Assembly (NCBI RefSeq): GCF_013341275.1
Contig: NZ_CP054476.1
Location: 434,001-498,000 of the forward strand
Length of the DNA: 64,000 bases
Source: Methyloligella sp. GL2
GTDB taxonomy: Bacteria; Pseudomonadota; Alphaproteobacteria; Rhizobiales; Methyloligellaceae
Direction: 5' to 3'
Numbering within the stretch: position 1 is the stretch's first letter; the number at the start of each line of letters is the position of its first letter. A program made the position numbers and the translations under genes. Shown in pieces: positions 40,251-51,835 of this stretch. The notes beneath the pieces were generated by a model. The model was not told where the DNA came from. It searched no databases and was given only the letters and a program-made list of their open reading frames with translations.

Positions 40251-43130
40251 CTAGCCCAGGGCGTCATCCAGAAAGCTGTTCAATTCCGCCAAATGCTTGC
40301 TCATCAGACCGGTGGCCGTCGCCGCGGAGGCGGGCCGGCCGGTGTAGCGCGGGCGCCGGTGCTCGGCTTCGATGTGATCGAGCACCCAGCAAAGATTGGG
40401 ATCGATGAAGCTCCAGGCGCCCATATTCTTCGGCTCTTCCTGACACCAGACCATCTCGGCCTGCCGGAAGCGCGAGAGCTCCTGGATCAGGGCGCGGGCC
40501 GGGAAGGGGTAGAGCTGCTCGAGCCGCAGGAGATAGACATCGTCGATGCCGCGCTTCTCGCGCTCTTCGTAGAGATTGTAATAGACCTTGCCGGAGCAGA
40601 GCACGACGCGGCGCATCTTGTCGTCGGGAACCAGGCGCAGCGCCTCGTCCTTGCCGCTCTCGGCCTCGTCCCAGAGCAGGCGGTGGAAGCTGGTCTCGGG
40701 ACCGAAATCCTCGATGGCCGAGACGGCGCGGCGGTGGCGCAGCAGGGATTTCGGCGTCATCAGCACCAAGGGCTTGCGGAACTGGCGGTGCAGCTGGCGG
40801 CGCAGCACGTGGAAATAATTGGCCGGGGTGGTGCAGTTGCAGATCTGCCAATTGTCCTCGGCGCAAAGCTGCAGGAAGCGCTCCAGCCGGGCGGAGGAAT
40901 GCTCCGGACCTTGCCCCTCATAGCCATGGGGCAGCAGCAGGACGAGGCCGGACATGCGCAGCCATTTGCGCTCGCCGGAAGAGATGAACTGGTCGATGAC
41001 CACTTGCGCGCCGTTGGCGAAGTCGCCGAATTGCGCCTCCCACAGGGTGAGCGCGTTGGGCTCGGCGAGGCTGTAGCCATATTCGAAGCCGAGCACCGCC
41101 TCCTCGGAGAGCATCGAGTTGATCACCTCGAAGGTGCCCTGCTCCGGCGCGATGTGCTGCAGCGGCGTGTACATCTCCTCGGTCTTCTGATCCATCAGCA
41201 CCGAATGGCGCTGGGAGAAAGTGCCGCGCTCCACATCCTGGCCCGAGAGGCGGACGCGGAAGCCTTCCAGCAGCAGCGTGCCGAAAGCCAGTGCCTCGGC
41301 CATGGACCAATCGATGCGCTTGCCTTCCTCGACCATCTTGCGGCGGTTCTTGAGGATGCGGATCAGCGTCTTATGCGGGGTAAAGTCTTCCGGATAGGAG
41401 GTGAGCTTCTCGCCGACCTCCTTCAGCACGTCGAGATCGACGCCGGTGAGGCCGCGGCGGGCGCCTTCGTCGGCAAGGCCGATGCCCGACCATTTGCCGT
41501 CCAGCCAGTCGGCGCGGTTGGGGCGGTAGCTGTCGGCGGCGGAAAACTCCTCTTCCAGCGCGTTGCGGAAGTCGGTCTTCATCTGCTCGATCTGCTCGGC
41601 GGTGAGCAGGCCCTCATCGACCAGCTGCTTGGAATAGACATCGACGACGCGCGGATGCTTGGCGATGCGCTGATACATCAGCGGCTGAGTGAAGGCCGGC
41701 TCGTCGCCCTCGTTATGGCCGTGGCGGCGATAGCAGAACATGTCGATCACCACCGGCTTGCCGAATTCCTGGCGGAACTCGATGGCGAGCTTGGTGACAT
41801 AGACCACCGCTTCCGGATCGTCGCCGTTCACGTGGAAGATCGGCGCATCGATCATCTTGGCGACGTCGGAGGGGTAGGGCGAGGAGCGGGCGAAGCGCGG
41901 CGCCGTGGTGAAGCCGATCTGGTTGTTGACGATGAAGTGGATCGAGCCGCCGGTGCGGTGGCCCTTCAGACCCGACAGGCCGAAACATTCGGCCACCACG
42001 CCCTGGCCGGCGAAGGCGGCATCGCCATGCAGCAAGAGCGGCAGCACCTTGTGGCGCTGGCCGTCATGGCGCTGATCCTGCTTGGCGCGCACCTTGCCGA
42101 GCACCACCGGATCGACGATCTCCAGATGCGACGGGTTGGCGGTGAGCGACAGATGCACCCTGTTCTCATCGAAGGTGCGGTCGGACGAGGCGCCGAGGTG
42201 ATATTTCACGTCGCCCGAGCCCTCGACCTCGTCGGGGTGGGAGGAGCCGCCCTTGAATTCGTTGAAGATGGCGCGGAATGGCTTGCTCATCACATTGGAG
42301 AGCACGTTCAGCCGGCCGCGATGGGGCATGCCGATGACGATCTGCTCCAGGCCGAGCTGGCCGCCGCGCTTGATGATCTGCTCCAGCGCCGGGACCATGC
42401 TTTCGCCGCCGTCGAGGCCGAAGCGCTTGGTGCCGGTATATTTGACGTCGAGAAAGCGCTCGAAGCCTTCCACCTCGATTAGCTTGTTGAGGATGGCGGT
42501 CTTGCCTTCGGGGGTGAAGCGGAACTGCTCGTGCTCCACCTCCATGCGCTCCTGAATCCAGCGGCGCTCCACCGGGTTGGAGATGTGCATGTATTCGGCG
42601 CCGATATGGTGGCAGTAGCAGCGCTTCAGAATGCCCAGCACATGGCCAAGATTTGCGCTCTCCAGCCCCAGCAAGCCGCCGAGGAAGATGGGCCGGTCGT
42701 AATCCTCCGGGGTGAAGCCGTAAGTTTCGGGCTTCAGCTCCGGATGCTCCTGGCCCTCGGTGAGGCGCAAGGGATCGAGCTCGGCGATGAGATGGCCGCG
42801 CTGGCGGTAGGAGCGGATGATCTGGGCGGCGCGCAGCGTATCGTTGGCGGCGGCGGTGGCGTCCGCTTCGCCGATGGCGGCGATCGCCTTGGCCGGGCTC
42901 GGCGCGGCTTCGGTCTCGGCGGCTTGCGGCGGACGCCAAGACGGTGCCTGCGCTTCGGCAAGCACCGTGTTCGCCTCATCGCCGAGGGAATCGAAGAAGT
43001 CCCGCCAGTCCTGGCCGATTGCACTCGGGTCGCGCTTATAGAGCGCGTAGAGCTGCTCCATGTAGGCGGTGTTCGCGCCCTGGAGGAACGACGTGCGTAG
43101 GAAAACGTCGTTCAGCGGTTGCCTGGTCAT
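40251..43130 (-). CDS. sucA: 2-oxoglutarate dehydrogenase E1 component
   Basis: This 959-residue thiamine diphosphate enzyme decarboxylates 2-oxoglutarate and is the entry to the complex. The N-terminal peripheral helix region (LQGANTAYMEQLYALYKRDP) binds E2/E3. GMPHRGRLNVLSNV and the GDAAFAGQGVVAECF cofactor loop mark the active site. The C-terminal WCQEEPKNMGAW is diagnostic. It follows sucCD in the TCA gene block. Confidence 0.97.
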   Translation of the reverse strand: MTRQPLNDVFLRTSFLQGANTAYMEQLYALYKRDPSAIGQDWRDFFDSLGDEANTVLAEAQAPSWRPPQAAETEAAPSPAKAIAAIGEADATAAANDTLRAAQIIRSYRQRGHLIAELDPLRLTEGQEHPELKPETYGFTPEDYDRPIFLGGLLGLESANLGHVLGILKRCYCHHIGAEYMHISNPVERRWIQERMEVEHEQFRFTPEGKTAILNKLIEVEGFERFLDVKYTGTKRFGLDGGESMVPALEQIIKRGGQLGLEQIVIGMPHRGRLNVLSNVMSKPFRAIFNEFKGGSSHPDEVEGSGDVKYHLGASSDRTFDENRVHLSLTANPSHLEIVDPVVLGKVRAKQDQRHDGQRHKVLPLLLHGDAAFAGQGVVAECFGLSGLKGHRTGGSIHFIVNNQIGFTTAPRFARSSPYPSDVAKMIDAPIFHVNGDDPEAVVYVTKLAIEFRQEFGKPVVIDMFCYRRHGHNEGDEPAFTQPLMYQRIAKHPRVVDVYSKQLVDEGLLTAEQIEQMKTDFRNALEEEFSAADSYRPNRADWLDGKWSGIGLADEGARRGLTGVDLDVLKEVGEKLTSYPEDFTPHKTLIRILKNRRKMVEEGKRIDWSMAEALAFGTLLLEGFRVRLSGQDVERGTFSQRHSVLMDQKTEEMYTPLQHIAPEQGTFEVINSMLSEEAVLGFEYGYSLAEPNALTLWEAQFGDFANGAQVVIDQFISSGERKWLRMSGLVLLLPHGYEGQGPEHSSARLERFLQLCAEDNWQICNCTTPANYFHVLRRQLHRQFRKPLVLMTPKSLLRHRRAVSAIEDFGPETSFHRLLWDEAESGKDEALRLVPDDKMRRVVLCSGKVYYNLYEEREKRGIDDVYLLRLEQLYPFPARALIQELSRFRQAEMVWCQEEPKNMGAWSFIDPNLCWVLDHIEAEHRRPRYTGRPASAATATGLMSKHLAELNSFLDDALG

Positions 43131-43195
43131 CGACCTTACCTTGCCGGTATTAGGTTCCGGCTATAGGCGAATATGTGAGCCTGACGAAACTTCGT

Positions 43196-44074
43196 TCATG
43201 CTCCATTTAATACTTTGAGGAGCGTACTTCCAAGAGCAGCAGGCGATTGTGACATTACAATGCCAGCCGCCTCCATTGCTGCGACCTTGTCCTTGGCTGC
43301 GCCCTTGCCGCCGGAGATCACGGCGCCGGCATGACCCATGCGGCGGCCGGGCGGGGCGGAAGCGCCGGCGATGAAGCCGACGGTCGGCTTTTTGACCGGG
43401 CTGGCGGCGAGGTAAGCGGCCGCTTCCTCTTCGGCGCTGCCGCCGATTTCGCCAATCATGATAATGGCTTCGGTGGAATCGTCGCCGAGGAACAGCTCCA
43501 GGCAGTCGATGAAGTTGGTGCCGTTGACGGGGTCGCCGCCGATACCGATGCAGGTCGACTGGCCGAGACCGGCCGCGGTGGTCTGGGCCACGGCCTCGTA
43601 GGTCAGGGTGCCGGAGCGGGACACGATGCCGACCTTGCCGGGACGGTGGATATGTCCGGGCATGATGCCGATCTTGCACTGATCCGGGGTGATGACGCCG
43701 GGGCAGTTGGGGCCGATGAGCCGCGTCTTGCTGCCGGTGAGCGCCCGTTTCACCTTCACCATGTCGAGCACCGGGATGCCTTCGGTGATGCAGACGACCA
43801 GCGGCAGCTCGGCGTCGATGGCCTCCAGGATGGCGTCGCCGGCGAAGGGCGGCGGCACGTAGATCACGGATGCGTTGGCGCCGGTGGCGTCCACCGCCTG
43901 CTGCACGGTGTCGAAGATCGGCAGGCCGATATGGCTGGTGCCGCCTTTGCCCGGCGTCACGCCGCCCACCATGGTGGTGCCGTATTCGATGGCCTGCTCG
44001 GTGTGGAAGGTACCTTGCGCGCCGGTGAGACCCTGGCAAATCACCCGGGTCGATTTATCGATCAAAACACTCAT
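43196..44074 (-). CDS. sucD: succinyl-CoA synthetase subunit alpha
   Basis: This 292-residue subunit binds CoA and carries the phosphohistidine. The CoA-binding Rossmann start is [20 protein letters not shown], and the active His lies in [16 protein letters not shown]. It starts directly after the sucC stop (44074/44075). With sucC it makes ATP or GTP from succinyl-CoA. Confidence 0.97.
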   Translation of the reverse strand: MSVLIDKSTRVICQGLTGAQGTFHTEQAIEYGTTMVGGVTPGKGGTSHIGLPIFDTVQQAVDATGANASVIYVPPPFAGDAILEAIDAELPLVVCITEGIPVLDMVKVKRALTGSKTRLIGPNCPGVITPDQCKIGIMPGHIHRPGKVGIVSRSGTLTYEAVAQTTAAGLGQSTCIGIGGDPVNGTNFIDCLELFLGDDSTEAIIMIGEIGGSAEEEAAAYLAASPVKKPTVGFIAGASAPPGRRMGHAGAVISGGKGAAKDKVAAMEAAGIVMSQSPAALGSTLLKVLNGA

Positions 44075-45241
44075 TTACGCGCCTCCCACCTCGGCAACGA
44101 TCTTCTTCGCCGCATCGTCCAGATCGTCGGCCGGGACGATGGCGAGGCCGGAGCTTGCCAGCAGTTCCTTGCCCTTCTCCACATTGGTGCCTTCCAGGCG
44201 GACCACCAGCGGCACGGTGATATTGGTTTCCTTGGCCGCTGCGATGATGCCTTCGGCGATGACGTCGCAGCGCATGATGCCGCCGAAGATATTCACCAGA
44301 ATACCCTTCACGTTGGGATCGGACAGAATGATCTTGAAGGCCTCGGTGACCTTCTCCTTGGTCGCGCCGCCGCCGACATCGAGGAAGTTGGCGGGCTCGC
44401 GGCCGTAGAGCTTGATGATGTCCATGGTCGACATGGCGAGGCCGGCGCCGTTCACCATGCAGCCGATATCGCCGTCGAGCTTCACGTAGGAGAGATCGTA
44501 TTTCGAGGCCTCGACCTCGGCCGGATCCTCCTCGTTGATGTCGCGCAGCTCCAGAATGTCCTTGTGGCGGAACAGGGCGTTGTCGTCGAAACCCATCTTG
44601 GCGTCGAGGCAGCGCAGCTGTCCGTCCTCGCCGACGATCAGCGGGTTGATCTCGATCAGGCTGCAATCCTTGTCGAGAAACAGCTTGTAGAGGCTGGCGA
44701 CCAGCTTGCCGCATTGCTTGGCGAGATCGCCTTCCAGCTTCAGCGCTGCGGCGACCTTGCGGCCATGGAACGGGCTGAGGCCGGAGGCCGGGTCGACGCT
44801 GAAGGTGAGGATTTTCTCGGGCGTCTCGGCAGCGACCTGCTCGATATCCATGCCGCCTTCGGTGGAGGCGACGAAGGCGACGCGGCCGTCGGCGCGGTCC
44901 ACCAGCATGGAAAGATAGAGCTCGCGGGCAATCGCCGAGCCTTCTTCGACATAGACCTTGCGGACCAGGCGCCCGGCGGGGCCGGTCTGCGGGGTGACCA
45001 GGGTCATGCCCAGCATGCGCTCGGCTTCCGCCTTCAGCTCGTCGATGGTCTTGACCAGCTTGACGCCGCCGCCCTTGCCGCGCCCGCCGGCGTGGATCTG
45101 AGCCTTCACCACGAGGGTGTCGGTGGAAAGATGGCTCTTCGCCTCCACCGCCTCTTCGGGCGTTTCGGCAAGATGGCCTTCGGCGACAGGCGCGCCGTAT
45201 TCGCGCAGCAGCGCTTTGGCTTGGTATTCGTGAATGTTCAT
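44075..45241 (-). CDS. sucC: succinyl-CoA synthetase subunit beta (ADP-forming)
   Basis: This 388-residue subunit has an ATP-grasp domain ([38 protein letters not shown]) and a C-terminal CoA-ligase domain ([41 protein letters not shown]). Its length is standard. It sits 82 bases after mdh and is coupled to sucD without a gap. Confidence 0.97.
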   Translation of the reverse strand: MNIHEYQAKALLREYGAPVAEGHLAETPEEAVEAKSHLSTDTLVVKAQIHAGGRGKGGGVKLVKTIDELKAEAERMLGMTLVTPQTGPAGRLVRKVYVEEGSAIARELYLSMLVDRADGRVAFVASTEGGMDIEQVAAETPEKILTFSVDPASGLSPFHGRKVAAALKLEGDLAKQCGKLVASLYKLFLDKDCSLIEINPLIVGEDGQLRCLDAKMGFDDNALFRHKDILELRDINEEDPAEVEASKYDLSYVKLDGDIGCMVNGAGLAMSTMDIIKLYGREPANFLDVGGGATKEKVTEAFKIILSDPNVKGILVNIFGGIMRCDVIAEGIIAAAKETNITVPLVVRLEGTNVEKGKELLASSGLAIVPADDLDDAAKKIVAEVGGA

Positions 45242-45323
45242 AGAGGCCGGTTACTCAGCTTCGTTGGGAAAAATACGATCGGCGATTGTTATGTCGGCCC
45301 TTAAGACGTTTCCGTAGGCACGT

Positions 45324-46307
<984 letters not shown>

Positions 46308-46394
46308 TCAACCCCAACTGGCGGCCAGTTTACGCGAGTGGCCGGTGATGGCAACCGTCGTCGTCCGCGCCGCGAGGGGGTGTGCAGAGCGCGG

Positions 46395-47504
46395 TCAAAG
46401 CGCCGCCTCCTCGGCGCGGTGCCGGTGACGCTTTTCCAGATAGGAGAGCGAGCGCATCTCCATCAGCCTGGAGGCGGTGCGGAAGAAGCCTTCCGGGCGG
46501 TTTCCCCGGTAGAGCGCGTCGGGTTCGGCCTCGGCGGAGGCGATGAGGCAGACGCCGTTGTCGTAGAGCGCATCGATCAGCGTGGTGAGGCGACGTGCGG
46601 CATTCTGACGCTCCGGCGGCAGGAGCGGGATCTTGTCGATCAGCACGGTGTGATAGCTGTGGGCGATGCGCTGATAGTCCTCCGGGCCGAGCGGCTTCTC
46701 GCAAAGATCTTCGAAGGCGAAACGGGCCGCGCCGAGTGCCGCGCAAGGCACCTCGATATGGCGTCCCTTGACGGTCAGCGTATCGGGCTCGCCGCCGTCG
46801 CGTCCGGTGAGCTTGTGCCAGCTCTGATCCAGCGAGCGGGTCGCCGTCTCGTCGGCCGGGGTGAGGTAGAGATTGCTGCCAGCCAGACGCTCCAGGCGGT
46901 AATCCTTTGCGGCATCCAATTCCAGCACCGCCATGCGCTGTTGGATCAGGGCGATGAAGGGCAGGAAGAGCTGGCGGTTGAGGCCGCCCTTATAGAGATC
47001 TTCCGGCGCGGTGTTGGAGGTGGCGACGATGGTCACGTTCTTGGCGAACAGCGCTTCGAACAGCCGGCCGATCACCATGGCGTCGGCGATATCCTCGATC
47101 TCCAGCTCGTCGAGGCAGAGCAGCTTCAAATCCTTGGCGAGGCTAAGGGCGGCGCTTTGCACCGCATCCTTGTTCTTGTCCTTGCGGGCGGCCTCGATGG
47201 CCTCATGGGCCTCGGTCATGAATTCCTGGAAATGCACGCGGCGCTTTTCTGGTGTCGGAACCGTCTCGAAGAACAGGTTCATCAGCATGGTCTTGCCGCG
47301 GCCGACGGAGCCGAAGACATAGAGGCCGGGAATGGCGCCGGGCTTCTTGGCGAAGGGGTTGAGGCGTTTGGCGAGGCCGCCGCCGTTTTCTTCGGCAAGC
47401 CGGTCCGCCAAGCCCTGCAAGCTTTGCGCGGCTTGTTCTTGCGCCGGATCGAAGTCGATCTCGCCGGATTCGATCAGCGCTTCATATTTTTTGCTCAGTT
47501 TCAT
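46395..47504 (-). CDS. zapE: cell division protein ZapE (AFG1-like ATPase)
   Basis: This 369-residue AAA-type ATPase has Walker A GSVGRGKTMLMNLFF near residue 64 followed by KRRVHFQEFM, and Walker B LLCLDELEIEDIADAM. The start is the ATG at 47504 (MKLSKKYEALIESGEI), where family homology begins, although the frame is open to 47597. ZapE acts at the division site on FtsZ; mitochondrial AFG1 homologues aid protein quality control. Its place upstream of mdh is conserved in alphaproteobacteria. Confidence 0.93.
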   Translation of the reverse strand: MKLSKKYEALIESGEIDFDPAQEQAAQSLQGLADRLAEENGGGLAKRLNPFAKKPGAIPGLYVFGSVGRGKTMLMNLFFETVPTPEKRRVHFQEFMTEAHEAIEAARKDKNKDAVQSAALSLAKDLKLLCLDELEIEDIADAMVIGRLFEALFAKNVTIVATSNTAPEDLYKGGLNRQLFLPFIALIQQRMAVLELDAAKDYRLERLAGSNLYLTPADETATRSLDQSWHKLTGRDGGEPDTLTVKGRHIEVPCAALGAARFAFEDLCEKPLGPEDYQRIAHSYHTVLIDKIPLLPPERQNAARRLTTLIDALYDNGVCLIASAEAEPDALYRGNRPEGFFRTASRLMEMRSLSYLEKRHRHRAEEAAL

Positions 47505-47695
47505 GGTCGATATCTTTCGCGCGGCCGGGGCGCCTTGCGGTGACGGGCGGACGGCAAGCCGACCCAGGAGGTGCCAGTATTCATGTGGCCTTAGCAATGC
47601 TGCAGGAATTGTGCCGCGGGCGGAGCAACGTAGCTTCGCCGGTTTTATTGTTGCCGCTGAATGTTTCCAAGCCGTAGCGGCGGAAAGGAATATGC

Positions 47696-49129
47696 ATGAT
47701 GAAACGCTTGATTTCCGCGCTGGGGGTGGTTGCGGTGCTGGCCGGATTTTCCGGGCCTTCAGCTGCCGAAACCCCGGCGATCACCAAGGAAGAGGCCCAT
47801 GAGATCGGGGTCAACGCCTATCTCTACTTCTATCCCCTGATCACCATGGATCTGACTCGGCTGCAGTCGCTGAATCTGCCGCCGGACGAAGGCTTGAGCG
47901 GCCCGCCGAACAAGTTCTTCAATCTGCCGGCCTTTCCGCCGGCCGATATGCGGCAGGTGGTGCGGCCCAATTTCGACACGCTGTATTCCTCCGCGTGGCT
48001 CGATTTGACCGACGGGCCGGTGGTGGTCTCGGTGCCGGACACCGATGGGCGCTATTACCTGTTGCCGATGCTGGACATGTGGACCGACGTGATCGCCTCT
48101 CCCGGCTGGCGCACGACGGGAACCAAGGCTGGAACCTTCCTGATCACGCCGCCGGATTGGCGGCCGGAACTGAAGGACGGCTTCGCCAAGGAATTGGGAT
48201 TGCCCGAGGGCACGCAGCGGATCAGCGCCTCGACCCCCTGGCTCTGGGTGATCGGCCGTACCAAGACCGACGGGCCTTCCGATTATCCGGCGGTGCATAA
48301 GATCCAGGCCGGATACAAGATCACGCCGCTGGCCAATTGGGGCAAGGACGTGCCGGCGCCGGACTATAAGCGCGACCCGTCGTTCAACGTGAAGACGCCG
48401 CCGAAGCTGCAGATCGATTCCATGGCGGCCGACAAGTACTTCGCCTATGCGGCGGAGCTGCTGAAAACCAATCCGCCGCATTTCACCGACCGGCCGATCA
48501 TCGCGCGGATGAAGCGGCTCGGCATTGTGCCTGGCGAAAGCTTCGATCTGAGCAAGGCGCCGGAAGCGGTGCAGGCCGGGCTGAAGGATGCGCCGAAAGA
48601 TGCGCAGGCGCTGATGGCGTGGAAATTCCCGACGGTGGCGCGCAATGCCAATAACTGGTCGATGAATACCGACACGGTGGGCGTCTACGGCAACTACTAT
48701 CTGAAGCGCGCGATCATGACCCAGCAGGGGCTTGGCGCGAATGTGCCGGAAGATGCGGTGTATCCGCTGAGCCTGGGCGACAAGGACGGTAAGCCGCTGG
48801 ACGGCAACAAGAATTACCGTATCCATTTCGCCAAGGGTGAGCTGCCGCCGGTGCAAGGCTTCTGGTCGGTCACGCTGTATGACGATCAGGGTTTTCAGGT
48901 GCCCAACAGCCTTAATCGGTTTGCCCTGAGCAGCTGGATGGACATGAAGACCAATCCGGACGGATCGCTCGATCTGCTCATTCAGAACCAGAAACCGGAC
49001 GGCGATATGAAGGCCAATTGGCTGCCGGCGCCGAAGGGGCCGTTTACCCTGACCATGCGGCTCTATGCGCCGGATTCGGCGGTGCTGACGGGCAAATGGA
49101 ACCCGCCCGCCATCGCGCCGGTGGAGTAG
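47696..49129 (+). CDS. DUF1254/DUF1214 domain-containing exported protein
   Basis: This 477-residue protein has an N-terminal signal peptide ending about residue 24 (SGPSAAETPA). The DUF1254 part (about 35-165, VNAYLYFYPLITMDL, VRPNFDTLYSSAWLDL) is followed by a DUF1214 part (about 320-460, NYRIHFAKGELPPVQGFWSVTLYD). These domains occur together in secreted proteins of unknown function, some similar to Sox-associated or lipid-related proteins. The gene is isolated, divergent from zapE and not operonic. Confidence 0.85.
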   Translation: MMKRLISALGVVAVLAGFSGPSAAETPAITKEEAHEIGVNAYLYFYPLITMDLTRLQSLNLPPDEGLSGPPNKFFNLPAFPPADMRQVVRPNFDTLYSSAWLDLTDGPVVVSVPDTDGRYYLLPMLDMWTDVIASPGWRTTGTKAGTFLITPPDWRPELKDGFAKELGLPEGTQRISASTPWLWVIGRTKTDGPSDYPAVHKIQAGYKITPLANWGKDVPAPDYKRDPSFNVKTPPKLQIDSMAADKYFAYAAELLKTNPPHFTDRPIIARMKRLGIVPGESFDLSKAPEAVQAGLKDAPKDAQALMAWKFPTVARNANNWSMNTDTVGVYGNYYLKRAIMTQQGLGANVPEDAVYPLSLGDKDGKPLDGNKNYRIHFAKGELPPVQGFWSVTLYDDQGFQVPNSLNRFALSSWMDMKTNPDGSLDLLIQNQKPDGDMKANWLPAPKGPFTLTMRLYAPDSAVLTGKWNPPAIAPVE

Positions 49130-49158
49130 GCCTAGAGCAATCGAAGGGGGTGGGCCGG

Positions 49159-49584
49159 CTAGCGGTCCACCTCTTTCACCAGCGGCGCGTCCTTCGGCTT
49201 GATGCGGACGACATAGAGCTTGGCGGTATGATCGGTGCTCGGGTTCCTGCCGCGATGAACCAGATCGGGGGCCAGGTGGAAATTGCCGCCGGTGGCGAGC
49301 TTGGTCTCGCCTTCGCCTTCCACCTCGACGATGAACGGTCCGCGCAGCACATAGACGATCTCCTGGGCGCCGGGATGGGTATGCCAGGGAAGCGTGGTGT
49401 TTGCCGGGATGGTGTAGAGCTGCGCCTTCACCTCATAAGCGGGGTCGCTGGCCAGATCCTCGCTCATCAGCTCGGTTGCCGTGGTGGTCTCGGCATAGCT
49501 TCCTTCGAGGGCATACGTGCTGCCGGGGAGGAGGCTGAGGGAAAGCAGCGCGGCGAACACCGACATGGATGCGTGCCGTATCAT
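49159..49584 (-). CDS. cupin domain-containing exported protein
   Basis: This 141-residue protein has a signal peptide (MIRHASMSVFAALLSLSLLP) and a single cupin barrel with the metal-binding H-x-H-x(3)-Q-E pattern (LPWHTHPGAQEIVYVLRG) and a second motif around HLAPDLVHRGRNPS. Secreted single cupins often bind metals or small ligands; the ligand here is unknown. Its ATG overlaps the stop of the cobalamin-binding gene upstream, suggesting one transcript. Confidence 0.85.
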   Translation of the reverse strand: MIRHASMSVFAALLSLSLLPGSTYALEGSYAETTTATELMSEDLASDPAYEVKAQLYTIPANTTLPWHTHPGAQEIVYVLRGPFIVEVEGEGETKLATGGNFHLAPDLVHRGRNPSTDHTAKLYVVRIKPKDAPLVKEVDR

Positions 49585-50540
49585 GACGAGGTTCCCGCAT
49601 AGCGGATCCAGCCAGTGCCCTCGAAGCGGGGCGGGAACAGATCGGGATGGGCGATCTCGGCGAGGATCTCCAGGCTCTCCACCACGCGTGGGCCGGGCCG
49701 GTTGAAATACTGGTTGCCGTCGGCGACGAAGATTTTTCCGTCGCGCACCGCTTTCAAATCCTGCCAGCCGGGTTTCGCCTCCAGGATCGGCATCTCCTGC
49801 AGGGTGCGCGGGATATCGAAGCCGCAAGGGTGGACGAAGACGATGTCGGGATCCTCCTTGAGGATGTCGTCCCATTCCACCCAAGGCGAGGGCTCGCCGG
49901 GCTTGGCAAGAAAATCGGTGGCGCCCGCCATCTCCACCAGCTCCGGCATCCAATTGCCGCCGCCCATCATCGGGTCGATCCATTCGATCATGGCGATGCT
50001 CGGCTTGCTCTTGGCTTTGCGGGCCTCCGCGGCGATCGTTTCCATGCGCGCCATAGAGCGCGCGATCAGCGTCTCGCCCGCCTCCGGGTCGCCGAGGGCG
50101 GAGGCCACCTTAGCGATGTCGGCCCAGATATCGGCAAGGCTGCCGGGATGCAGCGAGACGATCTCAGCATTTCGGCCGGACCAGGCGCAGACCGCGTCCT
50201 CCACGTCGGAGAGGCTGACGGCGCAGACCTCGCAATGATCCTGGGTGACGATGATATCGGGGGAAAGGCTCTCCAGCGCGTCGGCATCGACCCGGTAGAC
50301 GGAGAGCCCCTCTTCGACCACGGCTTTCACCCGCTTATCGATCTCGGAGCTGCTCCCTTCGACCGGGAATTTCGGCTCGGTGAGCTGGGGCAGCTCTAAG
50401 ATATCCGGCGGGTAGTCGCATTCGTGGGAGCGGCCGACCAGCCGGTCGCGGGCGCCGAGGGCGCAGACGATCTCGGTGGCGCTGGCGATCAGCGACACGA
50501 TTTTGGCGGGTTTGGCGGGCGCCGGCACTGATTCTCCCAT
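49581..50540 (-). CDS. cobalamin-binding protein, BtuF-like helical-backbone substrate-binding domain
   Basis: This 319-residue protein begins KIVSLIASATEIVCALGARDRLVGRSHECDYP (read in parts), the signature of the corrinoid-binding subfamily, then PDIIVTQDHCEVCAVSLSDV and two lobes joined by a helix. No signal peptide is evident with the ATG at 50540, so it may be cytoplasmic like other members of this subgroup, which are found without an ABC transporter. A long upstream open frame is non-homologous. It is translationally coupled to the cupin gene. Confidence 0.85.
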   Translation of the reverse strand: MGESVPAPAKPAKIVSLIASATEIVCALGARDRLVGRSHECDYPPDILELPQLTEPKFPVEGSSSEIDKRVKAVVEEGLSVYRVDADALESLSPDIIVTQDHCEVCAVSLSDVEDAVCAWSGRNAEIVSLHPGSLADIWADIAKVASALGDPEAGETLIARSMARMETIAAEARKAKSKPSIAMIEWIDPMMGGGNWMPELVEMAGATDFLAKPGEPSPWVEWDDILKEDPDIVFVHPCGFDIPRTLQEMPILEAKPGWQDLKAVRDGKIFVADGNQYFNRPGPRVVESLEILAEIAHPDLFPPRFEGTGWIRYAGTSS

Positions 50541-50726
50541 GGCGGGAAGAATAGGGAGGGCGATAGGCTTTTGCGAGGCCGGGTGTCGGGCAGGCGTCGG
50601 TTTTGTACCGGCTCGCGGTCCCTCCCTATCTGTTAGGCTGAGGCGGGTGCGGTCCTTTGCGCGACATTTCGTATGGGACGCGATTTCGCCAAGATTCAAC
50701 CGCGATGGGCTGGCATAGGCGTGCCG

Positions 50727-51209
50727 ATGACAAGAACAGCAACCAGAATTCCGGCCCTCGCGCTTGCCGCGCTGATGGCGCTTTCGCCCGTTCTTTCGGG
50801 CTGCGCCGGAAATCCGGCGAGCATGGTCACTAATCTGACCAAAGCGGACCCGACGGCGCCCTATATCGGCCGCAGCAAGCAGGAGATCGTCGCTTGCGCC
50901 GGTCAGCCCTATAGCCGTTACGCCACGGGGAAGGGCGAGAATCTGATCTACCACTATAGCGGGGCGGGGCCGGTGCCCGGCGGCGGGTCGGTCAAGAAGG
51001 ACAAGAAGAAGGATCAGAGTCCGTTCTCCATGACCAAGTCGTCGAGCGGCAATTGGGATTGCGCGGCGACGTTCGGCTTCGAGGGTGACCGTTTGGCGCG
51101 GATCACCTATGCGCCGCGTCAGGTGGAGAGCAAATATACCGAGGATGGCCGCCTGAAGAAGAATCTGCCGAGCTGCAGCTTCACGCTGCCCAATTGTCCG
51201 GCGCGCTAG
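50727..51209 (+). CDS. putative lipoprotein
   Basis: This 160-residue protein has a lipoprotein signal: basic start (MTRTATRIP), hydrophobic stretch and lipobox LSGC near residue 25. The mature part has SmpA/OmlA-like features (IGRSKQEIVACAGQPYSRY, a strand-rich end with FGFEGDRLARITYA). It is probably an outer-membrane or periplasmic lipoprotein of unknown role. The ATG at 50727 is chosen over an upstream one (50673) because it begins the signal peptide. Its stop overlaps the GST stop. Confidence 0.75.
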   Translation: MTRTATRIPALALAALMALSPVLSGCAGNPASMVTNLTKADPTAPYIGRSKQEIVACAGQPYSRYATGKGENLIYHYSGAGPVPGGGSVKKDKKKDQSPFSMTKSSSGNWDCAATFGFEGDRLARITYAPRQVESKYTEDGRLKKNLPSCSFTLPNCPAR

Positions 51210-51835
51210 CCGCCCGGTTTGTCCGGCATCAGGTCGTAGGGCGCCTTCCAGCCGGGCAGGCGCTGGATGCGGGCCAGCCATTCGGCGATATTGGGCCGTT
51301 CATTGTCCCAATCGATGCCGAATTCCGCCGGCCAGTAAAGATAGCCGCAGAGCGAGAAGTCGGCGATGGTCGGGCGCTCCGCCACGACCCATTCGCGGTC
51401 TTCCAGATGATTTTCCAGCACCTCGTGGGCCGCCAGCATGCGGTGGCGGAAGGCGTCGAGCACCGGTTTTTCGCCGCCCGGCTTGATGAAGCTCAAATAG
51501 CGATAGGTGGCGGTGTAGCCGGTCAACTTGTGGTTGTCCCAGAGCAGCCAGCGCAGGATCTCGCGGCCCTCGTCGCTGTCGGCGGGGCCGAAGCGGCCGA
51601 AATGCTCGGCCAGATAATCGAGGATCACGCCGGATTGGGTCAGCGCCTTGTCGCGATGGATGAGGACCGGCACCTCGCCCATCTCGTTCAGCGCCCGGTA
51701 GAGCGGCTCGCGTGTCTCGCCGTTGAAAAAGTCGACGAAGCGCGGGCGCCAATCGGCGCCGCAAAGCTGCAGCATCAGCGCCGCCTTATAGGCATTTCCC
51801 GACTGGGCGAAGCAATAGAGGGTGAATTCGGCCAT
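51206..51835 (-). CDS. glutathione S-transferase family protein
   Basis: This 209-residue protein has an N-terminal thioredoxin-like domain (FTLYCFAQSGNAYKAALML, VPVLIHRD, QSGVILDYLAEHFG) with a cis-Pro and an E/Q-S-G glutathione contact. A C-terminal helical domain (from about 88) carries the DFSLCGYLYW helix. It is a cytosolic GST-like enzyme of unknown substrate. It is convergent with the lipoprotein gene. Confidence 0.88.
   Translation of the reverse strand: MAEFTLYCFAQSGNAYKAALMLQLCGADWRPRFVDFFNGETREPLYRALNEMGEVPVLIHRDKALTQSGVILDYLAEHFGRFGPADSDEGREILRWLLWDNHKLTGYTATYRYLSFIKPGGEKPVLDAFRHRMLAAHEVLENHLEDREWVVAERPTIADFSLCGYLYWPAEFGIDWDNERPNIAEWLARIQRLPGWKAPYDLMPDKPGG

Noticed and set aside
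40293..42482. 729-codon plus-strand open frame
   Set aside because: It is an antisense shadow of sucA, with composition rich in Ala, Glu and His and no domain.
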